Shown: positions 23,745 to 35,544 of the stretch, one piece after another
Numbering within the stretch: the stretch's first letter is position 1
Layout of the letters: every line of letters starts with the position of its first letter
Assembly (NCBI GenBank): GCA_029339505.1
Contig: JAQISU010000118.1
Coordinates: forward strand, 3,208,001-3,272,000
Reading direction: 5' to 3'
Length of the DNA: 64,000 nt
Origin: Unio delphinus
Lineage: Eukaryota; Mollusca; Bivalvia; Unionida; Unionidae
Made by a program: the position numbers and the translations under genes
The notes under the pieces: generated by a model
What the model was told of the DNA's origin: nothing
The model's database searches: none
The model's input: only the letters and a program-made list of their open reading frames with translations

Positions 23745-26487
23745 TGGTTCAAAGCACACTGTTTTATTAATACAATGTTTGCACACGGACTGGATTTGCT
23801 TTGTAATATTCCCAAAATAGATGTGATCAGCTGATCAATTAAAGAAAATATTTCACTCCGTGACTGCATTGTGTGTGTTTTATGTTGGGATGGAATATTA
23901 TTTTTTTTTATAACAGTGTGCTCATAAGGTCATTTTGTACATATGTCAGTTATCTTCGTGAGACAATTTTTTTTTAGATTCGGCAAGAGATACATTTTAC
24001 AAGCGTTATCAGTATTTATATCATCTCTCTCCCTCACACACACGCACCTTAGGCTAATGTGACATGCACATTACTTGCATACAAGTTTAACAACCTTTTC
24101 ATGTAAACATTTGAACAAATAATACATGTTTATTTTTGAACTGATCCAGTACAATGTTGATCTCATGCTTATGATAGGCTGAATGCTAAGATTTTATTGT
24201 ACAACTACTTATTAGTAAATTTATTTTAAAGCATTGTATTGACTACAATTACAAAAAGAACTCTAGTCATGATAGAAAAGGATATTATAATGCGACCAGA
24301 ATATATAGCTGGCAGGTTGTTACTGTATCAGTTATAGTTCTGAGCTGCAATCAAGTAAGTTTTATTTGTGTCAATTTTTTTATATCTGTTATTATGTTTC
24401 CTTGCTAAAATTAAGTATTTCAGTTCTAAGTGTTTAACACAGATCACAAAGAAACAGATTTCAAATATAATTATAATACAAATGAATATTTATTACATAT
24501 ATATAGTTACGAAGTTACAAAGAATGTAACAATGGATTATCCAAAGCATGCAGAATCACTGGGCAGTACATCTTCATGCTTCACATCAACACATGGCCAA
24601 GTGCTTTTACGACATACAGAGCGAATGAAGACACCTTAAATAACTGCTATTGAGTCAGGAAGGTAAAAATTATAAATTTTTTGCAGAAGTTTCTTTTTTG
24701 GAGGAGTGGTTGCTATAGTTGCCATGTTACTGAAAACAATAATGTAACAAATACAATGCTGATAGGACATTTTTAAAACTTTTGCAGCAGGCTGAGTCCC
24801 CACTTTATACCTTTCTTAGTTTGAGCTAGAATAAAACAAATACCAAGGATTTTACTTTCTCAGAAGTGGGATAGGATGCCTAAAGTTCAACTGCTACATG
24901 ATGCATGGAAAAAGGATATGTTTACTGTAATTGTTTTGGTCAGGGAAATAAGTTCCAGTATACTGTGCTGGCAAACCCAGTTGTTTTTCCTCCACACTTC
25001 CCTCACTTACAGCTAAATTAATACTTTGATAACCAGTGATTGTATAGTTTGAAATTGTGATTACATATCACATATGCTTTCTTTATGCTGTTTCCCATTT
25101 ATAGCTATGTCCCACATGCAGTTCTTGCTAACACTCTCTTCGCATCTATCCACTTTGCTCATGCTGAATGCATGTATGACATTTAATTTAAAACAAAATA
25201 TTGAGATAATTATAAGATGTCATATCTCAATAACCGATTTTAATTGTGTGTATAAGAAGTAAATTTCCTCTATGTTTAAATGAGCCACATGTATCTGGTA
25301 TACAAATGATGGGAGCTGCCATGATGTCTCCTTGGAAAGAGCACTAAGCTTGGATTTTCTCAAAGGCATAGAGCCAATAAAGTGTTGAAAGTGCTATAAA
25401 AATACCAAAAGAAAACCCTTGACAAGAAACCGAAAGCAAATAAGAGAAAAACAAACAATACCTGGCACTCAACAAATGTGTTTGAAAGTGAGCAAGTCAT
25501 TAGCTGAATATTACTTAAGCTGGACATCACAGACTATACATTTTTGTAAGAGGCCAATTATTTTTCTATCAAATATTTTGGACGGAACGTCTATCACAGT
25601 CATATTAAATAATTTGTATAATTTTTTGTTTGTTTGAGAGAGAAGTGTAGATTCATGTTTCACCAGTGAAATTTAACTTTAAATTTATTTTCCAAATACA
25701 TTTTATCGTATATAGCAGTGGTTCACAAAGTGGGGGGTATGAGGGGTGGGATTACTGAGGGGGTGCTAATGCTGAATAATGCTGTCTCAAGCAGTACTTT
25801 GGAGATACAACAAATAAGAACAAAAACATCCCCTCCTTAGGAATTGGTCACGAGGCTCAAATATTGGGTGAAAACTCAATATAGTTTAACATATGGGAAT
25901 GCTGGTCACACAAGTTAAGAAAATAAAATTTTCTTTAAAACAGGCATCAGCGCTGTTACAACAAAAAAGTGGCAGATGGTCCGTCTAACCTTGCAAAGAA
26001 AAGAAACATATCCCCACATCAGGGAGCTTATTCAGAAAGACCTCATTGGTCGACAAGCAGGGTATGAGGAGAAAAGAATTTAAGGAAGATGATCCCAGGA
26101 GAATTAGCAGAAACATGGCACCTCAAGAACCACCATCATCTCAAGTTTTGGTAAAGGAGAAGAACTCTCGATTTTAGCTATGTAATATATGAAAGGTGTC
26201 TGATATATGGATGTGTCTGCTAAGGCAGATTACACTTTATATACAGTAATATGAATATCAGTTGTTGAAAAAAATGTATAATGTATCTGCAAGTGCTGAA
26301 AACTTGTGTATTGATAATATATGACCTTACCCACATTGTTTATTGGCAGAATCGACTGGTGTTTAAAAACATCATTATTGTTTGATGGGATATTATGTAA
26401 AGTTACAACAAAACAAAGAATGAAGTCAAATGATTATGTATTCACTTATATATAAATTTGTGCCCGTAAGAAGTATTTAAAAAAAGT
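23745..26487. other. No gene seen
   Basis: AT-rich sequence without convincing coding potential. A hAT-terminus-like string (CAGTGGTTCACAAAGTGGGG) occurs at about 25717 without a matching inverted end nearby. Confidence 0.5.
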
Positions 26488-26749
26488 TCAGGCAAGCCTG
26501 GAGGGGATGAAACCAGTGTATTGTCCAAAAGCATCTGGATATTTGTCACGTATCCGCCAGACACAGCAAGAGGGGATGACACTTCTCTGTCCAGACCCGT
26601 CTTCCATGCTGCCATAGTATGAACTGCCTATAGGCAGCATGCCTGTTCGCATTCATCAAGTCAACTTCATCATCAAGTACAAGAACATCCCGCCTGAACA
26701 TCCTGACCAAGGCAAACACAGCCTCATCAAGGATTAGAACTTGAAAATC
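26488..26749 (-). pseudogene. P2X7-like domain exon, frameshifted
   Basis: After a TTTGTCAG acceptor, the minus strand reads DEAVFALVRMF..., then [13 protein letters not shown] one-base frame change later it reads [17 protein letters not shown] and GQYTGF before TGA at 26488. The AYRQ-x-x-WQHG...[12 protein letters not shown]...YTG pattern is that of the P2X7-receptor-like C-terminal domain, which is expanded in many invertebrate genomes. The frameshift between the two blocks indicates a broken or retroposed copy. No neighbouring exons were identified. Confidence 0.6.
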
Positions 26750-26759
26750 CTGACAAATT

Positions 26760-29090
26760 ATATTTAAAAAACATAATAGTAACATGCATTAATTTCATTA
26801 TTATACAAGTAATATATTCATACTTACTTATCAAACTTATAGGAATATAGTGCTTTTTGAGAATCAGAAATTAATACACGAGAGTTTGTGATTTGATGGA
26901 TGTTTTCTGTGCTGGATTAGGTCATGGTTTGATTTTTTTTCTCCAAAATTCCTAGATGGGCACCAAAGCTAAATCTCTGTATATTTACTCAGGGTGCATA
27001 ATACCCTTGAAACATGTGCAAGGATAAAACAAGTCTATGCCCTTGGGTAGAAGTCTGAGAGCCAAATATCTCCTTGGTTTACAAACTGGGTTATGAAAAA
27101 GAACTTTGGTATCAAAACGGGGATCAAATCAACAAGTTAAGGGTCTCTGAACGGCTAATGAAGGTAAAGGGAAACACTGAAAACGTTGGTCAAACTTTAA
27201 GTGACAATATGACTGTACGTTTGTGCGTGTGTATTTTTTATGATCTGTCCCGGTTTCCATACTCCAGTCGCAAATTTTAATAAAAGATATTTATAACCTT
27301 ATTTATGTAAGGTATAACCTGGATAATCATAACACGCTTTGCTTGAAACACCAGAAAGATGAGTGTTAGGGTCCACTAGTGATAATCGGCTTAGAATTTA
27401 TAAATTGAATAGTGAAATTACTAAGTTGTTAGCATTTTTAAGTTCGGAAGACACTTTTCGTTTATAAAATGGGGGCGAGGGGGGGGGTATGTACGGGAGT
27501 GCTAAATCGAGTACAAAGCACGTCGATTTAAATCATTCTCGTACCACAAAAAACCTATTTAAATATAACCATAAGAGTAGTTCTAAATAAATTTCAACGT
27601 TTCCTCTTAAAACTAAAAGTAGAAAGGAAATGATAATGAGAAAAGAACGAGATGTAAAGAGAATCATACTCACTATTGTTGGCATTTTGTGGCTTCTTGT
27701 AGCGTGGTTATCTTTTACGTCATCAGCATCAGTGTACAGAATTTTGCATATAATTATGCAAATTTCGGTCAGCAGAATGATGTGTGTTATTCGTTCGGGA
27801 TCAGCCGATCGCTGCCGAGCGCGATTTCAATATGGAGACGATAGATTCGTTACGTATCGTACAAAGATTTCAGAGAGCTCGTATTTCATTAAAAGAACCT
27901 CTACGTACTTGATACTATCCTAGAATTACCTTTTAAAATAGTATTTAATCAGTTAATATACATAAATGTCCAAACATTTTGGTAAGCAAATTCACCCTCA
28001 GCTGCACTATTGTGCCTTAATGAAGCTGTTTGATCAATTCCTGTTATACTGACGACTCTAGTTTGTTTGTTCCTTTCACGTGGTATTGTTCCCTTTAAAA
28101 TTTTTTTGCGTGAATACTGTATATAATATATATATATTATATATACGGTAAATACATAGCTACATGGACTGCTAGCGCAGGCGCAGTCGACTTTCTTAGA
28201 AGTAACCAATATAGGTGAAGCACAGAAATTGTCAACCCAATGACTGACTGGTCACGTTTAGTCAAGCACTTGTTTAAGCTGAAACACTATTGTATCATAT
28301 ATTTACCATCAAGACATCTACATGTTTTATCCTCGTTTATATGTTTCTGCACAAATTGGCATGGCATTCTTTGAAAAGTTGAAACAAACAATTATCTTAA
28401 ATAAAATAGGAACTGTGGTGTTACCCATTATGTGTTATTATACTTAAATAATATAATTCCAATTACTTTTTGATCTCAAACATGGATGGGTATATATAAT
28501 AAAAATATTATACGTACGTTTGTTACCATCTGTTCGTTTCACTTTGACCACAATGGATTTCGCACTACACATTGATACTGCCTTTTTTCAAGCTGATATA
28601 CATAAAATGAAAATGGTTTCTTGCTTGGATTTTAATGGCACTGCCAAAACTTTTTTAGATATGACATTTCAAGGAAAATTCAACTTTATCTAATATATTT
28701 CTTTTGCAGTAATTGCAGTGTACCTGTTTGATAGAAAAAAGTAGTATTCGTTTATTAAATTCCATTTTAAGCGTTTAAACGATACGAGCAAGAGACCGCT
28801 AGACAAAATCACAATGATCAGGCTTAAGTTATATAACAAATCACACGCACACACACTTTTTAAGAATTTACCACAAACTTTATTACTGTACTAGTATCAT
28901 GCAGAACACGCTGATAAAGGAATTGAATTTGTCAGTCAAATAAAACTATTTAATTTCGGAGAAAACTTAATGCTCGAATAATTGACATATTTAGTAAGGC
29001 AATCATCGTCGCCCCCCTCCCCATCCTAAACAAAGTTGGCGGGCTACATGAATTAAATGGTCAGTCAATATTATTGTAAGTGTGGGGTTG
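26760..29090. other. No gene seen
   Basis: Mostly AT-rich DNA. A palindromic AT stretch (TATAATATATATATATTATA) lies near 28122-28145. A 97-codon plus-strand frame at 27630-27923 has a hydrophobic start but no recognised family, and I do not call it a gene. Confidence 0.5.
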
Positions 29091-29095
29091 AGTTA

Positions 29096-29352
29096 TCGGG
29101 ATTGCTCCGGTGACTTCGTTGCAAGGGCGTCCGCCTCGGATACAAGAGTTCGCGATTTCGAACCCCAAACCGAATCGTACGAAAGACTTAGAAAAATAGT
29201 ATTTGCAGCTGCCTCGCTAGGCTCTCAGCCTTAAGAGATTAGCATTAGAACGGGTCGACCTGGGTGTGACTGGGTGGGAACTCATGCTACATATCATCTA
29301 CATGATGTTCCAGTACCAGACATCACTATACAGTGCCAGATATCATAGCGTT
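29096..29352 (+). mobile_element. tRNA-derived SINE, family 2
   Basis: A degenerate tRNA-like head (GGTGACTTCGTTGCAAGGGC then GTCCGCCTCGG, and a B-box-like GATTTCGAACCCC) is followed by the family body: CAGCTGCCTCGCTAGGCTC, GGGTGTGACTGGGTGGGA and CATCTACATGATGTTCCAGT. It is in the opposite orientation to the copies at 30709 and 31222. Confidence 0.75.
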
Positions 29353-29374
29353 TGTTGAGGCTAATTTAAAACAT

Positions 29375-29480
<106 letters not shown>

Positions 29481-30020
29481 ATGATGAATCAGCCTAAGTG
29501 ATATATTACTGGTATGTGCCATTATCAGGTACAATCATCATATTATCTTCCAATTTCATTTTTATTTGCTTTGACATTTAGTTGTACAGGCATCTTTACT
29601 TCCCGAAAATCGATAATAACAAAAATGTCACCCTAAGGATGCAATCCAGGCTGTGATCCAAGATGATTTGTTGTTTTTTTAATATATCAAACTTACGTCT
29701 TTTTTTAATCTAATGGCATATTTCTAATTCTTCGGTAGGACACTTTTTCACGCCTCTGCAATCCGCCTTCACCGCATCCTGTTGTCTTAGTTTTTTGGGT
29801 TGACTGCACTTTTCGTTTTGCTCATTAAGGAAGAGAGTAATGAACAACTCGGTATTCTAGAAAGATTAAGTTTGATAATTTAGACGTAAAAGAACTGATA
29901 TAAGAGCTTTATACGATATATGATCCTGAACATCTGTGTGTGCATGAAGTCGGTACTAAAACGTTTTCAAAGAAAATGAAGGCCTGGGGTAGCTTGGCGC
30001 TAGGTTTTCTTTTTACTAGT

Positions 30021-30568
30021 CTGCCCCGGTGGTGTAAGTGGTTTTATATCATCTTTCTCGGATGCGAGGGAGGCCCCTAGTGGCAGAGTGGTCTAAAGCG
30101 CTTTCCGTTACGGATCACTGCCATCTCACCTCCGTCTGCGTTTGTTCGAGTCTAAGATTCGTCAAATGCAGTTATGTGAAAAAGCTTGCCAGTAGCTTCT
30201 CGTGGGTCGGTGGTTCTTTCCAGGGGTTTTCCCGGGTTCTTCCTCCACCAATAATACTAGCCGCCATGTACAGCCTATCGTGTGCTGAAAAATGGCGTTA
30301 TACTCTACAACAACAACATCGGATGCGAGTAGTTGCAGTTTTGAACGTAGGCCGAATCATACCAAATTTTTATAAAAATTGTATTAATAGTAGCTGCCTC
30401 GCTTGGCAATCAGCATTAAGAGGATACTATTAACACTAATGTCAGGACAATGTGATTGGTTGGGACTTGATGCTACATGTCTATGACATGATGCCCAGTG
30501 TTAGACATCACTATAAACTGTCACACTGCAGACATAGTAGTGATATGACTACAATTGCTAAAAAAATA
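30021..30568 (+). mobile_element. Family 2 SINE interrupted by a family 1 SINE
   Basis: The segment CCCCGGTGGTGTAAGTGG... at 30024-30058 is the tRNA-like head of family 2. Its continuation (B-box remnant TTTTGAACG, then AGCTGCCTCGCTTGGCAATC and ATGACATGATGCCCAGTGTT) resumes after the inserted SINE at 30319. The older element is therefore split by the younger one. Confidence 0.75.
30069..30318 (+). mobile_element. tRNA-derived SINE, family 1, nested, with target duplication
   Basis: Full-length copy: A-box-like TGGCAGAGTGGTCTAAAGCG, B-box TGTTCGAGTC, conserved GGTTTTCCCGGGTTCTTCC then TCCACCAATAATACTAGCCG, and ACAACAACA end. It is flanked by the perfect 11-bp direct repeat TCGGATGCGAG at 30058-30068 and 30319-30329, the target-site duplication of its insertion into a family 2 SINE. 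Confidence 0.9.
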
Positions 30569-30708
30569 CGTTAAAATACTAAATCACACACACACACTTT
30601 TTTTACTTTATATTTTGCAGCGAGTCTATGCTCTTAAAACAAAATACGGAAAAACTGAAAAGTGTGTGAGTTTGTAAGTATGATTAGGATTTTTAATGTA
30701 GCTTTAAC

Positions 30709-30985
30709 AATTTTCAGTCATATCGCTACGATGTCTGCAGTGAGTCAGTTTATACTGATGTCTGGCACTTCGGCATCATGCCAAAGACATATAGCATGAT
30801 GTCCCACCCAGTCACATTATCCTGACACCAGACCGACTAGTCCTAACACTAACCTCTTAATGCTGACCGCCAAGCAAGACATCTGTTAGTACTGTTTTTG
30901 TAAGTCTATGGTGTGACTCGGCCGGGTATGTGGAACCCATGACATCCTAGTCGGACGCTCTAACCACTGGCGCACCGGTACGGAC
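30709..30985 (-). mobile_element. tRNA-derived SINE, family 2
   Basis: Minus-strand copy with a well-kept tRNA-like head: on the plus strand GACTCGGCCGGG, GGAACCC, then GGACGCTCTAACCACTGGCG, which is the complement of a TAGTGGTTAGAGCGTCC-type A box. The body shares GATGTCTGCAGTGAG.CAGT and AGCATGATGTCCCACCCAGT with 15819-16083. Confidence 0.8.
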
Positions 30986-31221
30986 AACTGAAAAGTAACA
31001 AACTTTGTAAAATTCAACAAATAATTGCTTCCCCTGAAACAAAGTAAACGTGAAACTTACGGTATTGCGAATGAAATAAAATATTTATATAATTCAAGTG
31101 TGTGTGTGTGTGATTGGGTTTTTTAAAGTAGTTTTAACACTTTTTCACTTTATATTTTGTTGCGAGTGTATGCTCTTAAAACAAAACACAAAAACTGAAA
31201 AGTGTGTGTTTTTGTAAATAT

Positions 31222-31497
31222 GATTTGGATTTGTAACGCAGCTTTACAAAGTTTCAGTTATATGGCATTGATGACTGCAGTGAGGCACTTTATAGTGCTG
31301 TCTAGCACTGGCGCATCATGTCACAGACAGGTTCCATGATGTCACACCCAGTCACATAATCATGACACCAGGCCGAACAATCCTATATCGAGGCAGCTAT
31401 TAGCACCATTTTGTAAGTCGTTTTGTGTAACTCGGCTGGGGTTCGAACTCGCAACCTCCCTTATCCGATTTGGACGTTTAAACATGGATATAGAAGT
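31222..31497 (-). mobile_element. tRNA-derived SINE, family 2, duplicated copy
   Basis: Minus-strand copy with GACTCGGCTGGGGTTCGAAC (B box) and body TGACTGCAGTGAGGCA and CATGATGTCACACCCAGTCA. It is the second member of the 541-bp-offset duplication. Confidence 0.75.
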
Positions 31498-31499
31498 CG

Positions 31500-32950
31500 T
31501 GATTACATGTCAGACTCGAATGATATCTTAAGTATCGTAGAGTAATGTAGTATTCACCTGAAACAATTGCTGATCAATAGGGTAGGGTTATTTGCTGGAA
31601 TTCTGCAGAATATTACGGCATCATAATTATAATTATTTGCAGTATGTACACTTAATTGCTATGCCAGTTTAATATGTATAACTACCTTTGTAGTGTTTCA
31701 TTTACATGCGTATTTGAGAAATGGGATTGAGCCTTACGTAGATAATTGTTAGATGCGAGGCGGAATTATGTCGATTTGTAGCTTATGGTACAATTTTGTT
31801 TTATAATTCGCGATTAGGTTACTTCGCAGTAAACCAGTGCTTTTAGAAATGCGTTATGTTAGAATTTGTAAATGCTTGAATTGTGAATTTTGAATATGTT
31901 TGAATTTAGTTTGCAAAATTAGTTACTACGGACTCATGTATATATCAGAACAGGATATTCGAATATTTACATATTTTAGTATAACGGGGGTAGGAATATG
32001 TACTGATATGACAGCATTTATTGATGTATGTATAAAATGTAATGGATGCCGTGCTGTATAATGATGTTTTTTTGTACCGTACAAGAACGTATGGGTATCT
32101 CAAAGTGAACGAATATGTGACTGAATAAATTGAATAGACATTACCTGATGATAAGCTGTTTGTAGTGTGAGATTAGAGGGCTAAGGAAACAGATTGTTTC
32201 CTTCCTTGTGTTTTCACATTAAGCTTTTTAATGGGCAGATACCTTCCGGTCCCAAACCTTCAAAAGTTGGAGACGGAATTGACACTGCAGCCGAGACAGT
32301 CGAAGTAGACAGAACTGTAGACGAGGGGGAGAAAGTGGAGCAGTCGGAGGAGTAGAAGGAGTCTAGAGAAACTCGAGGAGGAGAAGAAGGCATTTGGAGA
32401 AGGGCCGTGGAGAAAGAGGAGGAGAAATTGTGAGAAACATGGGAGATTAATGATTCAAAATATGAGTAGAAATACATGGACAGGTAGCAATTAATCTCAC
32501 ACTGCTAATCAAGTTATGCATCTGCTTATTAAATGGTCGATCGGAAAAATTGTAATTGGAAATTTGAGTCAAATGATTATTGAATTATTATCAAGTTGTT
32601 ATTCATTGAATTTCAACCTTTTTGTATATTTAACCATCTAACTGTCGACATTGCTGACTTGGGGTCCGTTGATTTACATCTATCTTCCACTAAATTTAAC
32701 TTCCAAAAAAAAAATAGAACCGGGTGGAACGTCTATAATAGTTTAAAAAAAAGAATGGAAGCACCCCATGCCAACCATATGTTCGTCACAACGTACATTA
32801 AAATTTCAACGAAATATAACTAGTTCTAGTGAGTTATTGATTGGCAAATCAGCATACACAATTTGTTATAGAAAATATAGATTGTTATGTTAGCCAATGG
32901 ATTCGTTAATGATCTAAAGTCATTCGTGTTGGTCCAAGTCTGCTTGTATT
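31500..32950. other. No gene seen; purine-rich stretch at 32260-32430
   Basis: AT-rich DNA. A GA-rich segment at 32260-32430 keeps a Ser-rich minus-strand frame open, but it has no start context or domain that I recognise. Confidence 0.45.
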
Positions 32951-33157
32951 GACCAGAGCAGCGACCGAAGACTTGGTAACCGGCGGGTTCGAGTCTTGGA
33001 TTCGGCCATTGTGGGTATGTGAAAAAGCTTGCCAGTAGCTTCTCGTGGCTCGGTGATTCTTTCTGGGGTTTTCCCGGGTTCTTCTTCCACCATTAATACT
33101 GGCCGCCATTTATAGCCTATCTTGTGCTGAAAAATGGCGTTAAACCCTAACACAACT
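32951..33157 (+). mobile_element. tRNA-derived SINE, family 1, 5' truncated or altered head
   Basis: B-box GGGTTCGAGTC, then the shared body (GTGAAAAAGCTTGCCAGTAG, TTTTCCCGGGTTCTTCTTCC, AATGGCGTTAAACCC) and a short ACAAC end. The A-box half is not recognisable. Confidence 0.75.
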
Positions 33158-33189
33158 TGGCAACCGGACATGAAATAAAATTACTTGCA

Positions 33190-35520
33190 GGGACAGGATA
33201 ACAATGGCAGCGTAAAATCAGTATTGGTGTGCGTTATATAGGACATGCATATCAATCAGTATTGGTGTGCATTGGGTAAGACATACATATGAATTAGTAT
33301 AGGTGCACATTGGGTATGACATCCATATGAATTTACTATTGGTGTGCAGTGTGTATGACGTGTATATGAATCAGTATTGGTGTGCAGTGTGTATGACATG
33401 CATATGAATTAGTATTGGTGAGCAGTTGGTATGCCATGCATATGAATTTACTATTGGTGTGCAGTGTGTATGACATGCAGATGAATTACTATTGGTGTGC
33501 ATTGGGTAGGACATGTATATGAATTACTATTGGTGTGCATTGGGTAGGACATGTATATGAATTACAATTGGTGTGCATTGGATATGCCATGGATATGAAT
33601 TACAATTGGTGTGCATTGGGTAGGACATGTATATGAATTACAATTGGTGTGCATTGGGTAGGATATGTATATGAATTACAATTGGTGTGCATTGGGTAAG
33701 ACATACATATGAATTGGTATAGGATCACATTGGGTATGACATCCATATGAAATTACTATTGGTGTGCATTGGGTATGACATGGATATGAATCAGTATTGG
33801 TGTGCAGTAGGTATGCCATGTATATGAATTAGTATTGGTGTGCAGTGGGTATGCCATGCATATCAATCAGTATTGGTGTGCAGTGGGTATGCAATGTATA
33901 TGAATCAGTATTGGTGTGCAGTAGGTATGCCATGTATATGAATTAGTATTGGTGTGCAGTGGGTATGCAATGCATATCAATCAGTATTGGTGTGCAGTGG
34001 ATATGCCATGCATATCAATCAGTATTGGTGTGCAGTGGGTAGGACATACGTATCAATCAGTATTGGTGTGATTTGGATAGGACATCTATATTAATCAGTA
34101 TTGCTGTGCAGTGAGTATGCCATGCGTATGAGTTAGCATTGGTCTGCATTTGGTATGCCATGTATATGAATTACTATTGATGTACATTGGGTATGCCATG
34201 GATATGAATTACTTTTGGTGTGCAGTGGGTAGGACATGCATATGAATTATTATTGGTGTGCACTGGGTATGCCATGGATATGAATTAGTATTGGTGTGCA
34301 GTAGGTATGCCATGTATATGAATTAGTATTGGTGTGCATTGGGTATGCCATGCATATCAATCAGTATTGGTGTGCAGTGGGTATGCCATGGATATGAATT
34401 AGCATTGGTGTGCAGTGGGTATGCCATGCATATGAATTACTATTGATGTACATTGGGTATGCCATGGATATGAATTACTTTTAGTGTGCAGTGGGTATAG
34501 CATGAATATGATTCTGCATTCGTGTGCATTGGGTATGACATGGATATGAATTAGTACTGATTTGCAGTGGGTAGGACATTCATATAAATTAGTATTGGTG
34601 TGCATTGGGTAGGACATGCATATTAATCAGTATTGGGTTGCATTGGGTAATACATTCATATAAATCAGTATTGGTGTGCAGTGGGTATTTCTTGCATATG
34701 AATCTTTATTGGTGTGCATTGGGTATGCCATGCATATAAATCAGTATTGGTGTGCATTGGGTATGCCATGCATATAATTAGTATTGGTGTGCAGTGGGTA
34801 GTACATGCATATTAATCAGTATTGGGTTGCATTGGGTAATACATTCATATAAATCAGTATTGGTGTGCAGTGGGTATTTCTTGCATATGAATATTTATTG
34901 GTGTGCATTGGGTATGCCATGCATATAAATCAGTATTGGTGTGCAGTGGGTATGCCATGCATATAATTAGTATTGGTGTGCAGTGGGTAGTATATGCATA
35001 TAAATCAGTATCGGTCTGCATTGTGTAGGATATGCATGCGAATTAGAAATTGGTGTGCATTGCGTAACACAATGAATATGAATTACTATTGGTGTGCAGT
35101 TGGTAGGACATGCATATAAATCAGAATTGGTGTGCAGTGGGTATGGCATGTACATGAAATAGCATTGGTGTGCACTGTGCAGTGGGTATGGCATGTATAT
35201 GAATTACTATTGGTGTACATTGGGTATGCCATGGATATGAATTACTTTTGGTGTGCGGTGGGTAGAACATGTATATGAATTAGCATTGGTGTGCAGTGGG
35301 TATGGCATGTATATGAATCAGTATTGGTATGCATTGGGTATGGCATATATATGAATTAGTATTAGTGTGCAGTGGGTAGGACATGCATATAAATTAGTAT
35401 TTGTGTGCATTGGGTAAGACATGTATATCAATCAATATTCGTGTGCTTTGTTTGGGACATGCTTATGAATCAGAATTTGTGTGCATTGTGTAGCACATGT
35501 ATATGACGTAGCTTTAGATA
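33190..35520. repeat. Satellite array, about 38-bp unit
   Basis: Roughly 60 diverged units of TATTGGTGTGCAGTGGGTAT then GCCATGCATATGAATTAG. Variation is high compared with the neighbouring 36-bp array. Open frames of 60-75 codons in it are repeat artefacts. Confidence 0.95.
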
Positions 35521-35544
35521 AAAATAAAATTAAATATATTTCAC

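Larger units (their letters stand above)
30595..31497. repeat. Tandem duplication, about 541-bp offset
   Basis: The segment beginning near 30595 (ACTTTATATTTTGCAGCGAG, ATGCTCTTAAAACAAAA, AACTGAAAAGTGTGTG) plus the following SINE recurs at about 31136 with small changes; the shared CTCTTAAA lies at 30631 and 31172. The two SINE copies at 30709 and 31222 therefore probably arose by segmental duplication rather than two insertions. Confidence 0.75.

Noticed and set aside
25717..25760. hAT-type transposon terminus (CAGTGGTTCACAAAGTGGGG)
   Set aside because: No inverted partner or 8-bp duplication was found nearby.
27630..27923. 97-codon plus-strand frame with a hydrophobic start
   Set aside because: No recognised family, no splice or promoter context, and composition like the surroundings.
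32214..32477. Ser-rich 87-codon minus-strand frame
   Set aside because: It lies in a purine-rich low-complexity stretch and has no supporting features.
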